This document shows positions 26,729 to 35,939 of a stretch of DNA of 64,000 bases, one piece after another. The notes beneath the pieces were generated by a model. The model did no database searches and was not told the DNA's origin. It worked only from the letters and a program-made list of their open reading frames with translations. Position 1 is the first letter of the stretch, and each line of letters starts with the position of its first letter. The DNA comes from Microbacterium wangchenii (GTDB lineage: Bacteria > Actinomycetota > Actinomycetes > Actinomycetales > Microbacteriaceae): positions 3,286,001-3,350,000 of the forward strand of contig NZ_CP038266.1 in assembly GCF_004564355.1 (NCBI RefSeq), read 5' to 3'. Position numbers and translations under genes: made by a program.

Positions 26729-28561
26729 ATGGGTGCGGCGTTCGGCCGGATCACTGCAATCGTCGTCGCTATCGCCGTGGTTCTGAGTCTCGCGTTCGGG
26801 TTCCTGGCGGAGTCGATCACCATACTCGCCTGCGGTGCACGGCCGCAGGCAGACAGCATGTTCTCCGGGCTTTGGCTGGCGCTCGCGGGTGACGCGGCCG
26901 CCTATTCAGCGCCGGACGGATGCGCGTTGCCGGTGGCGGGTATCCGGATCGTCGACGCGGTTGCCGCGATCCTCGTCCTCGCCCTCATGCTCACCGGACT
27001 CGTCGCCTATCGGCGTTACAAGCACTCGGACAAGGCGTTCGTCGCCGATCTCCGCTCTCGCGCAGGGTTCGCCGAAGCATCCGAGATCCGCCGGCACCTC
27101 TCGGGCAGGGCTGTCCTGCGGCGTGCGCGTCAACTCCGGCCCGACATCGCGCACCCAAGGCCGACCGACGTGGGGTGGCGCGTCGGCCGGTCGCGAGCTA
27201 CCGACGTCTTCGTCTCTATCGAGGACTCGGTGGCGCTCGAGGGACCTCCACGGTCGGGCAAGGGATACCGCGTGTTGATCTCCGCGATCCTCGACTGGTC
27301 TGGGCCGTTGATCACAACATCGACGACCAACGACAACCTCACCGCGACGTTGCGGATGCGCGAACGACGCGGAAAGGTGCACGTCTTCGACCCGCAAGGG
27401 CTCTCCGGCGTGCGGCATCCGCTCCGCGTCTCCCCCATCGCGGGCTGCGAGGACCCGCTGGTTGCCATGCAACGTGGTAACGCGATCATCACCGGCACCG
27501 CCCTCGGATCGTCGGCCACGAACGGTGAGTGGGCTCAAGCCTCTGGCGTCGTGCTCGGTCGGCTCCTGCACGCGGCTGCCGTGGGCGGTCGCCCGATTGA
27601 CGACCTCTACAACTGGGGAACGAGTCCCGTGCTCGCACGGAAGTCCGCGGTGTCGATCCTGCGAGCCGATGGCGCACCGGGCTGGGGCGACAACCTCGAG
27701 GCCACGCTCGCGGGCGATGACAAGCTGGTGTCGTCGATCTGGTTCGGCGTCCAGGGGGCGGTCGCTCCGCTCGCTGTGCCGAAGATCCGCGAAGCGCTGA
27801 CGCCGCGGCCAGGAGCGCCGGCCTTCGACCCGCTGGAGTTCCTCGCGGATGCAAACACGCTCTACCTCGTGGGGTCGGCGTCGGGGGCGTCAGCCATGGG
27901 CGGTTTCCTCGGCGCACTCCTCGACGACATCGTGGAGGTTGCTCGTATGCAGGCTCTCGCCTCCCCGGGCTCGAGACTCCAGCATCCGCTAGGGCTGATC
28001 CTCGACGAGATCGCGAACATGTTCCGGTGGGCGAACATGCCCCGAATCATGGCCGACGGCGGCGGGCGGGGCATCTGCACGTTCGTGGTGCTCCAGGCGC
28101 TGTCCCAGGCCGAGACCTCGTGGTCGCGCGCCGAGGCCGACACCATCTGGGCAGCCGCGACTGCGAAGGTTCTCCTGGGCGGCGCGTCGCACGTGAATCA
28201 CCTGCGCGACGTCGAGGCTCTGCTCGGATCGCGTCAGACCAAGCGGACCCAGCGTTCGTGGTCCACGCGCGAATCCGGTCACTCGACGAGCGAGCAGCAC
28301 GAGCGGTTGCCTCTGATGTCAGTGGACGAGATCCGCCGCATGCCGCAGAACCTCGGCCTGCTCGCTTACCGGAATCGTCGCGGCGTTCTGCTCGACCTTG
28401 CTGGTTGGGATGCGCGACGCGACGCGCACGAGATTCAGGCCGGCAAACGCGCGACAGAACGGGACCAGCAAATCGTGTTCACCGAGGCCCGTCGACCGAC
28501 CCAAGCTCCCGTCGCCCCGCCGCGGTCGGAGTCAGAGTCCGAGGCGGTGAAGGAGGAATGA
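26729..28561 (+). CDS. VirD4/TraG-type coupling protein
   Basis: 610 residues. Two membrane helices (ITAIVVAIAVVLSLAFGFLA and DAVAAILVLALMLTGLVAY) bracket a short outside loop. The ATPase has Walker A GPPRSGKG (172-179) and Walker B LGLILDEIANM, plus the TraG-type block GICTFVVLQALSQAETSW. Coupling proteins bring the relaxase-DNA complex to the channel. GAGAGGTC precedes ATG 26729. The tail is acidic and ends EEE-like, just before the HNH gene. Confidence 0.92.
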   Translation: MGAAFGRITAIVVAIAVVLSLAFGFLAESITILACGARPQADSMFSGLWLALAGDAAAYSAPDGCALPVAGIRIVDAVAAILVLALMLTGLVAYRRYKHSDKAFVADLRSRAGFAEASEIRRHLSGRAVLRRARQLRPDIAHPRPTDVGWRVGRSRATDVFVSIEDSVALEGPPRSGKGYRVLISAILDWSGPLITTSTTNDNLTATLRMRERRGKVHVFDPQGLSGVRHPLRVSPIAGCEDPLVAMQRGNAIITGTALGSSATNGEWAQASGVVLGRLLHAAAVGGRPIDDLYNWGTSPVLARKSAVSILRADGAPGWGDNLEATLAGDDKLVSSIWFGVQGAVAPLAVPKIREALTPRPGAPAFDPLEFLADANTLYLVGSASGASAMGGFLGALLDDIVEVARMQALASPGSRLQHPLGLILDEIANMFRWANMPRIMADGGGRGICTFVVLQALSQAETSWSRAEADTIWAAATAKVLLGGASHVNHLRDVEALLGSRQTKRTQRSWSTRESGHSTSEQHERLPLMSVDEIRRMPQNLGLLAYRNRRGVLLDLAGWDARRDAHEIQAGKRATERDQQIVFTEARRPTQAPVAPPRSESESEAVKEE

Positions 28562-28950
28562 GCAACCGCCGCAAGCCAGGAGCGCTGAACACCTACCGAT
28601 CGGAGTTCCTGTCGTCGCCCGCGTGGTTCGCCCGACGCGCGAGGTGGTTCCGCAAGCAGGAACGGCTGAGCCGCTCACTCGCGTGCGCCGGATGCGGGTG
28701 GCCGGCCGCGCGCGAACAGCTCGAGCTGCACCACCTCGACTACAGCGGGGTGCGGTTCGTCCACGGCTCATGGCGCGCCTTCGAACGCCACGACGACCTC
28801 GTGCCGCTCCATCCGTATTGCCACGGTATGCTCCACCAGCTCATCGACCGCGACCGAGTGCTCTCCCACCATCGCGGTCGCAGGATCGCGTCGGCAATTG
28901 CACTGAGCATTCTTCGGAAATGTTTCGCAGAACCTCGGGACACGACATGA
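28558..28950 (+). CDS. HNH-like zinc protein of the transfer operon
   Basis: 130 residues. Cys43 and Cys46 (ACAGCGW), the His pair with Asp (LELHHLDY, 58-61) and HPYCHGML (Cys88, His89) follow the order of HNH nucleases with a zinc knuckle. The final Asn of classical HNH is a His here (CHGMLH), so activity is not certain. It overlaps both neighbours. Small HNH-like genes recur in actinobacterial transfer operons; a role in processing DNA is only a guess. Confidence 0.75.
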   Translation: MSNRRKPGALNTYRSEFLSSPAWFARRARWFRKQERLSRSLACAGCGWPAAREQLELHHLDYSGVRFVHGSWRAFERHDDLVPLHPYCHGMLHQLIDRDRVLSHHRGRRIASAIALSILRKCFAEPRDTT

Positions 28951-29423
28951 ACGAGCGAGAACGAACCCCGGAAGAAATCGGCGCCCTGATGGCGGCACAA
29001 CTGTCTGGGCCACCAATCCTCACTCGTCCGACCGAGCCGACAGGGGTGCCGCCCGTCGATTGGCGGAGCCTCTCGGCGGACGAGGCGCGCGCCGCGTGGA
29101 CCGCGCTCCGGAGATGGGTCGAGTGGTTCACGGTGCGCTACGGCGTGCCCGTGAGCGTCGTGCCGTCGTGTTGGTGGAAGCACGGCGCGCTCGTCGAGGA
29201 GCTCTCCGCGCTGCACGTCTTCCATCAGGCGTCGTTCGACAAGAACGACTCCGGCTATGGGCCGCTGGAATGGCACGAACGCCTCACGCACGCACAGTCT
29301 CGCCTTCAACATGCCGGCTCTGGGTGCACCAGCGGTCACTACGAACTGAAGCCGCGATCGTGGGCCGGCGAGACCGACGAGGCGGAATGGGACGCGTGGA
29401 TCGACCAGACCCACGCTGACTGA
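28947..29423 (+). CDS. unknown protein, DUF4913-like
   Basis: 158 residues, no membrane helix. A Trp-rich core (AWTALRRWVEWFTVRYGVP; PSCWWKHGALVEELSALHVFH; EWHERLTHAQSRL) and a short Cys/His end region match what I remember of DUF4913, a family of small proteins encoded in actinobacterial plasmids and ICEs (tentative). It overlaps the HNH gene by 4 bases and ends at a palindrome before ssb. Confidence 0.6.
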   Translation: MNERERTPEEIGALMAAQLSGPPILTRPTEPTGVPPVDWRSLSADEARAAWTALRRWVEWFTVRYGVPVSVVPSCWWKHGALVEELSALHVFHQASFDKNDSGYGPLEWHERLTHAQSRLQHAGSGCTSGHYELKPRSWAGETDEAEWDAWIDQTHAD

Positions 29424-29439
29424 GGCACCCGGTGCCTCA
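29421..29439. repeat. 19-bp palindrome before ssb
   Basis: TGAGGCACCCGGTGCCTCA is a perfect 9+1+9 palindrome that includes the preceding stop codon and ends 19 bases before the ssb start. The loop is too short for a good RNA hairpin; it may be an operator or a weak terminator that tunes ssb expression. Confidence 0.5.
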
Positions 29440-29458
29440 TCAATGGAAGGAAGAGAGA

Positions 29459-29911
29459 ATGACAACCAGAATCCCGGTCACCATCGAGGGCAACCTCACC
29501 GGCGACCCCGAGTACGGCGCGAGCGAGTCGGGCAACGAGTACGCCCGATTCAGTGTCGCCGTCAACGACCGCCGCCTCAACGACACGACAGGACGCTGGG
29601 AGGACGCCGGCACGGTGTTCCACCGCGTGGTCGTGTTCAACCAGCAGGCCCGCAACGTGGCGTCGTCGCTCCGCAAGGGCGACACGGTCATCGTCGCCGG
29701 CGACCTCCGCTTCGGCACCTATACCGACAAGGACACTGGGCAGAGCCGCGAGACCCGTGACATCGTTGCGGACAATGTCGGCGCGTCTCTTCGGTACGCC
29801 TCTGTCGCCGTCGAGCGCACCCCAAAAGCTAACGGCCCCGCCGCGCGCAGAGCGCCGTCGGGGCCGGCAGCCGAGCCGGTCTCGTCCACCGGCGTCGGGA
29901 TCGCTCACTGA
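29459..29911 (+). CDS. ssb: single-stranded DNA-binding protein
   Basis: 150 residues with one OB fold (ITVTIEGNLTGDP-type start, GNEYARFSVAVNDR, VFHRVVVFNQQARNVASSLRKGD, IVAGDLRFGTYTDKDTG). The C-terminal tail is short and ends VGIAH, not the acidic DDDIPF tip of housekeeping SSB, so it lacks the usual protein-interaction tip. Mobile-element SSBs coat the transferred strand. GGAAGGAAGAGAG lies before ATG 29459. Confidence 0.9.
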   Translation: MTTRIPVTIEGNLTGDPEYGASESGNEYARFSVAVNDRRLNDTTGRWEDAGTVFHRVVVFNQQARNVASSLRKGDTVIVAGDLRFGTYTDKDTGQSRETRDIVADNVGASLRYASVAVERTPKANGPAARRAPSGPAAEPVSSTGVGIAH

Positions 29912-29925
29912 CCCATCGCAACAGG

Positions 29926-29966
29926 AGAGCGGCGTGGGAGTGATGGTACTCCCACGCCGCTCTTTT
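29926..29966. terminator. strong intrinsic terminator, ssb/relaxase
   Basis: A perfect 16-bp stem (AGAGCGGCGTGGGAGT with ACTCCCACGCCGCTCT) closes a GATGGT loop and is followed by TTTT. It separates the plus-strand transfer operon from the convergent relaxase gene. Confidence 0.92.
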
Positions 29967-29981
29967 CGCGCTGTCCGACGA

Positions 29982-32900
29982 TCAGCGCCCGAGTGCGCTC
30001 TCGGAATCCGCGCGGCTGACGACCCGCACGTCACGAACCCCACTGCGGCGGCCCAGTCGCGTGCCCCTTGCTGCTTCCCCTGTGCTCCCGATGGCCGCTT
30101 CGTATTCACGCGTGACTAAGTCGTAGCGAATCAGGAGACGCGCCCTCACGTCGCCGAGTTCACTCGGGGAGTCCACTGCGATCGCACGCGCGTGCGCGTT
30201 GGCGCTCGAGTCAGCCAACCGCTGGTCGATATCCGCCAGCGCTCGCTCTGCGTTCTCGAGCCACTGACGCTGCGGCTCAAGCGGAGATGCGGGAGGAACA
30301 ACCTCACGGGCAGCTCGGGCCGATTCGGCTCTGGCCGCGCGCGCTGAGTCGTCGATGCTCACCTCCGGAGTTCCCCGCATCATGCTCGCCGCGACCTGAT
30401 CCCGCGCCACGGCGGGCGTTCTCGCGATCGCGATCGCCTTGTTGTGGGTGCGACCTCGCGTCATTCCGACGTACAAGCCAGACGCATCCACCCCCGGCCC
30501 GACGACCGACGCATCCGTCGTCTCTCCTTGGATTCCGTGGACCGTCGACGCGTAGGCGAGGTGCATATGGGCGGCCGCGTACTCGAGCGACACCCGCCGA
30601 TGGTCTCCGCTGTCTCCCAGAGCGCTTAGCTCGATGTCCGATGGCGTGATCCGCCGGATGATCCACAAAGCGCGGTTCTCGACGTTCGCGTCCCGGTCGT
30701 TGCGTCGGGTCTGCACCACGTCACCTTCGAGCAGTCGCTGTTCCCCCTGGCCGATTGCCAGGCGTTCCGCGTTGAGCTGGCGCATCTCCACTCGACGCTC
30801 CTGGATGGCCTCGTTGATCGCGTCCGCTTCCTCGTTCGTGCCGGTGACGAGAGCGATTCGTCCGCGAGCCGCCCAGCGAAAGTAGGCCTCGACCATCACC
30901 TCACGCGCTTGCTCAGCATCCGTCACTCGGTGGATCGACCCTCGTTCGTCGAGTTGTGCGGCGACCCCGAGTGCCTCGTCGTGGGTGCTCGGCTCGCGCA
31001 TACGCAGCGTCAGCTCGGCGTAGCCCGCGTCGCGGAACCGATGCACGGCAGTCAACTCGACGACGGCGGTCGCCCTGCGCGTCAGACACGCCATGGCACC
31101 CGCATGCCCAACCGGCATGGCCTGCAGAGGGTCGCCCACCATTGCGATCCCCGCTCCCGTCTCAGCCGCGACCGCAGCGAGCGCCCTGGCCGTGTGCAGG
31201 TCCACCATGCCGGCTTCGTCGACCACGACTCGATCACCGGGGCGCAACACGAATCGGCGCGGACCTTCGAACACGACGCCGGTGCGGCGGTCTCGCTCGC
31301 CGACCCGCAGTCGTGTCCACACCTCGCCGCCCGCTTCGTCGCGCCCCCACCGCCAGCCGTGGTCCGCGAGCAGGGCGTGCAGACTCAGCGCGGTCGCGCC
31401 GATCTCACGCGCCGCGACCGACGCCGCCTTCTTCGTCGGCGCGACGACGACGAGCTGGCGCCCCTGGTTCTCCAGAGCGCTGCGCACGACGCGCAGCATC
31501 GTCGTCTTCCCGGCGCCCGCCGGCCCGATCACCGACACAAGTCTGTCTGTGCCGGCGATCGAGGCCGCAGCATTCGCCTGTCCTGGGTCGAGAACGACGT
31601 CCCTAGGCAGGGTCTCTCGTGAGACCTCAACGATGACCTCGTGACCGATCGCCTCACCGGCATACGTGAGCAGGTCGAACCGTTGGGCGAGCTCGAGCTT
31701 CAGTCCCGCCGTGGCGGAAGCCATGTAGCCCTTGATGTGACCAGGACGATCGCCTTCCTGATCGAGCAAGTCGACAGTGTGAGCGAGGCTTCGCGCAACG
31801 ACGTCCTCAATAAGTTCCTGCAGATTTTCGCGATCGGCCACGATTCCAGTTCCCGCCACAGCCCGAGTCACGCCAGCTCGCAGGTCGAAGCTGCTGAATC
31901 TCCCGCCGCAACCGGTGGAGCGAGAGTCGGCATCGACGATGGCCCGAGCCGCGAGGATGTCACGATCAACGCTCCCGATCGCCGTCGCCCTCACTCGTGC
32001 CAGCGGCCGTCTGGCCAGCAGACTGGGGTCGATCTCGCGCAGTTCATCGCGAATGAGCTCTTCCCACTCCTTTTCATCGACGACACCAGGCTTGTTCGGG
32101 CGATTCTTCGCCCACGCCAGCCGGTCGATGTGCTGAAGCACGTCATGGTCTGGCTCCTGACCTGGATGCCCCGATCGCCAAACGAGCAGCAGCTTCGCGC
32201 GGTTCGCTTCGATCTGATTCGAGCGCCGCGACATTGGCCGCACCGCCGATGCGAGCTCCCCGATCTCCCCGTCGCTGTCGAGCGTGTACCCGTTGCGCGC
32301 GAGGGCCTGAACCCAAGACGGGTCCGATCGCGCAGCCAGTTCGCCCTCCGCGTTGATCAACGTGTGAAGTCTCATCGCGACCCGGGAGTCGACGTTCGAC
32401 CATTTGCCGTCCTCGCCGAGCACCTTGACGTTCAGCCATAGGTGTCTATGGATGTGCGGATCGAGTGCCCGCGACCTGCGGTGCTGCAGCTCGACGACCT
32501 CGATGCGATGCAAGCCCTCGCGGATGCTGCCGCCGGCGCCACGTCTTGCGTTGAGCTCGCGTTGCCACGTCGTGATGATTCGGTTGCGAAGGCGGTCCTG
32601 AAGAGCCTCGAACTCCGCCGCGAGATCATCGTTGATCAGCGCAGCGATGCTGTAGGTCTTCGGGGCATTAATCGTTCCGTCGAGGATGAGGTCCGCCCGC
32701 GGGGACCTCAGTTCACGACCGCGCGGAGCATCCGTGTGCGGGTCGTGACCGTCCACCCACCGCCGGAGTTCTTCCGCGCCCAGCCCATCTGTCGCGATCA
32801 GACCGCACTCAACGGTGTAGCGCGTGACTTGCGCCGTGTCGCCGTCTGCGTACTTCGCCAGCGCCTCGACTCCGGTCACGCTCCGAAGGTGCGAGTCGCA

Positions 32901-32984
32901 GTTTCCCTTGAAGGCGTACGCCATCGCCTGTCGAACCCCGGCCGATTCGACCCCCCGCTTCCAGCGTTCGAGGCCTCCACGCAT
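29982..32984 (-). CDS. MobF-family relaxase-helicase (TraA/TrwC type)
   Basis: 1000 residues. The N-terminal TrwC relaxase domain has the three-His metal site in QHRRSRALDPHIHRH (His168, His179, His181). Candidate nicking tyrosines are Tyr45 and Tyr56; they lie further in than the usual first ~30 residues, because the protein has an N-terminal extension. A RecD-like helicase follows, with Walker A GPAGAGKT (487-494), VVVDEAGMVDL, and the late motifs YASTVHGIQGET and YVGMTRGRTHN. It nicks oriT and unwinds the strand for transfer. It is alone on the minus strand, convergent to the transfer operon. Confidence 0.95.
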   Translation of the reverse strand: MRGGLERWKRGVESAGVRQAMAYAFKGNCDSHLRSVTGVEALAKYADGDTAQVTRYTVECGLIATDGLGAEELRRWVDGHDPHTDAPRGRELRSPRADLILDGTINAPKTYSIAALINDDLAAEFEALQDRLRNRIITTWQRELNARRGAGGSIREGLHRIEVVELQHRRSRALDPHIHRHLWLNVKVLGEDGKWSNVDSRVAMRLHTLINAEGELAARSDPSWVQALARNGYTLDSDGEIGELASAVRPMSRRSNQIEANRAKLLLVWRSGHPGQEPDHDVLQHIDRLAWAKNRPNKPGVVDEKEWEELIRDELREIDPSLLARRPLARVRATAIGSVDRDILAARAIVDADSRSTGCGGRFSSFDLRAGVTRAVAGTGIVADRENLQELIEDVVARSLAHTVDLLDQEGDRPGHIKGYMASATAGLKLELAQRFDLLTYAGEAIGHEVIVEVSRETLPRDVVLDPGQANAAASIAGTDRLVSVIGPAGAGKTTMLRVVRSALENQGRQLVVVAPTKKAASVAAREIGATALSLHALLADHGWRWGRDEAGGEVWTRLRVGERDRRTGVVFEGPRRFVLRPGDRVVVDEAGMVDLHTARALAAVAAETGAGIAMVGDPLQAMPVGHAGAMACLTRRATAVVELTAVHRFRDAGYAELTLRMREPSTHDEALGVAAQLDERGSIHRVTDAEQAREVMVEAYFRWAARGRIALVTGTNEEADAINEAIQERRVEMRQLNAERLAIGQGEQRLLEGDVVQTRRNDRDANVENRALWIIRRITPSDIELSALGDSGDHRRVSLEYAAAHMHLAYASTVHGIQGETTDASVVGPGVDASGLYVGMTRGRTHNKAIAIARTPAVARDQVAASMMRGTPEVSIDDSARAARAESARAAREVVPPASPLEPQRQWLENAERALADIDQRLADSSANAHARAIAVDSPSELGDVRARLLIRYDLVTREYEAAIGSTGEAARGTRLGRRSGVRDVRVVSRADSESALGR

Positions 32985-33318
32985 AGGCTCAGCGTACGCC
33001 GCGTCTGTCTAACTTACGAGTGCTTACACAGAAAGTGCCTGCGTGCATCGTTGTTGGTTTGCTCAGCTGGCAGGCTGTTGGGATTGCCTGGGCGTGGGCG
33101 TGAGCCGACGTCGTGGGTCGTAGTTGGCGCTCGTTCATCGGGCATTCGTGCGCGCGGGTCATACGTGCGCTGGCCGTGCGGCGTTGAGGGCGATCTCCCC
33201 GCCAGGGGGACTGCACGCGCGAGGACCCTCAAACGGTAACAGTAAGGATTAGCGCGCGACGGACGCCTGCCGATCACTGAGGCAACGACGTACGGTGGAA
33301 GCGTCGTTGGGAGTGCAG
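32985..33318. other. intergenic region upstream of the relaxase
   Basis: About 330 bases with no convincing gene. It contains the relaxase promoter and, by position, could hold oriT. Short direct repeats (AGTGC in GAGTGCTTACACAGAAAGTGCC, split here as GAGTGCTTAC and AGAAAGTGCC) and GC-rich inverted pieces near 33195-33215 are visible, but I cannot identify a nick site. Confidence 0.35.
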
Positions 33319-33957
33319 ATGCTCGATGTTGCCGGTGCGGCTGATGCGCCAGACGGAGTGATCGAGGTCGTTCGTGAAGCTATCGCTCGTGATCTGCTGT
33401 CGAATGTCGACTCGCTGGCTGCGGGTTTAGAGACCGCGGGCTGGGTTCGCTCGACGGAGGCTGGTTTGTGGCGACTCAAAGCTCATCCCGAGTGGGTTGT
33501 TGTCTCCTCTGGCCACGCACCAAACGTGTCGATTTTCGTGAACGGTTCAGACGAGGCGGTGGTGGGCACTGCAGAGCGGGTGCGCGATGAGCTCGATGCT
33601 GGAGCCGCGGGCACCCTTGAACGTTCCGCGGTGGACCCGGACTGGACTATGTGGTCAGGGGGCAGCGTAGTCGTCTCGCTCAACGCCACGACGGCTCGTC
33701 GTCGCGGCGACGTCATGGTGTCGGCGGTTATGCAGCTGGCGATCGAGCGGAGCGATGCTCCTTCGGAAGGCTTGGCGCCGGATCCGGAGCTGGCGCGTCG
33801 GATAGCTCGGACGGGGTCGCCGCTGCAACGGTGGTACCTCGCCGCGGAGCGTGAACTTCCAAGTGACGTCGTGTCGCTGCTGAACAGCGATGAGGATCCC
33901 GATGTATCGGCGGCGATGGAAGTCAGGGTTGCCTCGCCTGCTGAACCTCTCGAATAG
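33319..33957 (+). CDS. unknown cytoplasmic protein
   Basis: About 212 residues from ATG 33319, which has GGAG at the proper distance; GTG 33295 would add eight residues. It has no membrane helix. A mid part (GLETAGWVRSTEAGLWRLK; EWVVVSSGHAPNVSIFVNG) is followed by a C-terminal block LARRIARTGSPLQRWYLAAER and ELPSDVVSLLNSDEDPDVSA, which resembles repeats that describe one unit lost per residue step in leucine-rich variant proteins (tentative). Unknown role. Confidence 0.6.
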   Translation: MLDVAGAADAPDGVIEVVREAIARDLLSNVDSLAAGLETAGWVRSTEAGLWRLKAHPEWVVVSSGHAPNVSIFVNGSDEAVVGTAERVRDELDAGAAGTLERSAVDPDWTMWSGGSVVVSLNATTARRRGDVMVSAVMQLAIERSDAPSEGLAPDPELARRIARTGSPLQRWYLAAERELPSDVVSLLNSDEDPDVSAAMEVRVASPAEPLE

Positions 33958-34006
33958 CGACGGGCTTAGGGACGAGTTCGCAAGGCCGTCCGGATAGTGT
34001 CGAGCC

Positions 34007-34609
34007 GTGTCTGACGTGGTGAGCGCCTACTCGCGTAGAGCAGCCGAGTACAGCGAGCTACTCGGTTCGATGGCGGCGATGCACCACGCGGACGTGCATC
34101 TGATCACCTCCTGGGCGAGGCAATGCGACGGGATCGTGCTCGACGCCGGCTGCGGGCCCGGACACTGGACAGGGCATCTCGCAGCGGCAGGGGTCGACGC
34201 TCGCGGCATCGACCAGGTCCCATCCTTCATCGATCACGCCCGCAGGGTTCATCCCGGGACGCCGTTCGAGGTCGGCGACATCGACGCGATGCCGTACCCG
34301 AACGCCGAGTTTGGAGGAGTGCTCGCCTGGTATTCACTCATCCACCACGATCCCGACAACATCGCCCGGCCGTTGGCGGAGTTCGCGCGAGCCCTTCGCC
34401 CCGGCGGCAGCTTGCTGGTCGGATTCTTCCTCGGTGGGACGATCGAAGAGTTCGATCATGCCGTCGTCAGGGCATTCCGCTGGCCCTCCGAAGCCCTACG
34501 CGGCCGCCTCGTCGACGCGGGCTTCGAGATCCTCGAGACCCACACGCGAACTGGATCGCTTGCGTCGTCGCCGAAGCCGCACGCTGCGATCATCGCGCGC
34601 CGGCTTTAG
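34007..34609 (+). CDS. class I SAM-dependent methyltransferase
   Basis: 200 residues. Motif I VLDAGCGPGHWTGHL (44-58), an acidic loop (ARGIDQVPSF), the post-II block DAMPYPNAEFGGVLAWYSLIHH and FARALRPGGSLLVGFF define the Methyltransf_11/25 fold. The substrate is not deducible. GTG 34007 begins a helix YSRRAAEYSELLGSM that is repeated, diverged and cut off, at 36425-36540. Likely a stand-alone gene. Confidence 0.9.
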   Translation: MSDVVSAYSRRAAEYSELLGSMAAMHHADVHLITSWARQCDGIVLDAGCGPGHWTGHLAAAGVDARGIDQVPSFIDHARRVHPGTPFEVGDIDAMPYPNAEFGGVLAWYSLIHHDPDNIARPLAEFARALRPGGSLLVGFFLGGTIEEFDHAVVRAFRWPSEALRGRLVDAGFEILETHTRTGSLASSPKPHAAIIARRL

Positions 34610-34662
34610 TACCGATCAAGGACCCTTGAATGATCGGCTGCCCGGCGGCGAGAGCTCGAGTG

Positions 34663-35235
34663 TCATCCGTCGAACTCCCATGGCTCTCGGTACTGGGCGC
34701 CGCTGCCCAGAGCGTCCACCAGCTCCTGCGGGCAAACGAGTCTGTCCTCTCCAGAGTCACGGGAGCGAGAGTGATTCCACACGGTGTCAGCCACGAAAGT
34801 TACCGATAGTCGGTAGCAGGTGTAGACGGACGACGGCGACGGCGAAAACCATCCGCTCGAGCCGGAGCTGCCGTCCGGGCGGTGCCCGGACGTCACCAAC
34901 ACGTCAAACTCCAAGACCGGGTCGCTGAACTCATCGGGACGTTCCGACACGTTGTAGAACACCGTCGCGCCGACGGCAGGGTCGATGAAGTCGGGGCTCG
35001 ATGCGCCGTCCCAGTAGACCGCGACACTGCCGAGCGAGTCCATGAAGCTCTTCGGACCGGAGGGAGCGAGAACCGGATCGCCGATGACTTCGTAGACCAC
35101 GTTCTCCTGGCGATCGAGCTGCAACCATAGCGAGGAATCGATTGGTGAGGGAGCGCATCCCGCGCACGCCATCAGCGCGCCGACGAGCACAGCGCCCGCG
35201 ACCGCCCGCCTCGCTTCAAGGAACATCGGCCCCAT
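34663..35235 (-). CDS. putative lipoprotein
   Basis: 190 residues. The N-terminal stretch ARRAVAGAVLVGALMACAGC has a lipobox-like ACAGC, then an acidic, Ser/Gly-rich outside part with two Cys (YTCYRLS, LVCPQEL). No family is recognised. ATG 35226 may be the true start, giving a shorter signal. It lies between a methyltransferase and a zinc-finger protein with no operon signs. Confidence 0.65.
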   Translation of the reverse strand: MGPMFLEARRAVAGAVLVGALMACAGCAPSPIDSSLWLQLDRQENVVYEVIGDPVLAPSGPKSFMDSLGSVAVYWDGASSPDFIDPAVGATVFYNVSERPDEFSDPVLEFDVLVTSGHRPDGSSGSSGWFSPSPSSVYTCYRLSVTFVADTVWNHSRSRDSGEDRLVCPQELVDALGSGAQYREPWEFDG

Positions 35236-35292
35236 TATCTGCGAACCGGGTCGAACTCCGAGCGTTGCTGGACCGGCATGTGGGCCGCTGAG

Positions 35293-35739
35293 CTATTCGT
35301 TGACCAACTCCCCACAGACGGCACACTCCGTGCCGACCGGCGCCAATGTGAAGCAACTACTGCAGAGGGCTTCGCGGTGAGGCGCCCTCGAGCGCGCGCC
35401 CGATGATCCCCACTGGTTGGGTGAAGAGTGCTCAGGGCAGTAGAAGTTCCAAGCGCCGGCGGTCGTCTGCGCGGATCGATGGCGAATCGCGATCATCTCC
35501 GATGCCGGCCGCTCCACCGAACCCCGGCCGCATTCGGAGCAGTAAGTCCGATCGAGGTCGATGACATCCTCGAGTCGATACCGCTTCTCGTACTCCATCT
35601 CGCCAAGCGCCGTGTCCCGAACGTCCGTGAACTCCAGCTCGCCGTACTGCTTCCTTAACGTGGCCGCAACCGCGCGCGCGTCGTTCTCTGTCGCTCGCCT
35701 CAGCGGCTTGCCTGTGGACTTCTGGAAGATGATCTGCAT
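35293..35739 (-). CDS. zinc-binding protein of unknown function
   Basis: 148 residues. The first half is charged and helical (MQIIFQKSTGKPLRRATEND; AATLRKQYGELEF). The second half has Cys pairs: YCSECGRGS with FYCPEHSS, and CSSCFTL with CAVCGEL, suggesting two zinc sites. No catalytic motif is seen. It could bind nucleic acid or protein. No operon partner. Confidence 0.65.
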   Translation of the reverse strand: MQIIFQKSTGKPLRRATENDARAVAATLRKQYGELEFTDVRDTALGEMEYEKRYRLEDVIDLDRTYCSECGRGSVERPASEMIAIRHRSAQTTAGAWNFYCPEHSSPNQWGSSGARSRAPHREALCSSCFTLAPVGTECAVCGELVNE

Positions 35740-35939
35740 GTCGCCTCCCCCGGTGGATGTGCAAGCAGACTATCGGCGTCGGCCGCCTGAGACCGGTCGG
35801 GCAGCCCTGCGGTTGAGTGACAGCGCATGGCGAACCTTGAGCACGTCTTCGCACCGCTCTGAGTGCGGCAAGGGACCGGCTTGAGGCCGAACGTCGGTGC
35901 TTCTGCATAGGTCACCTATCGGGAGACTAGGTTCGGGTC

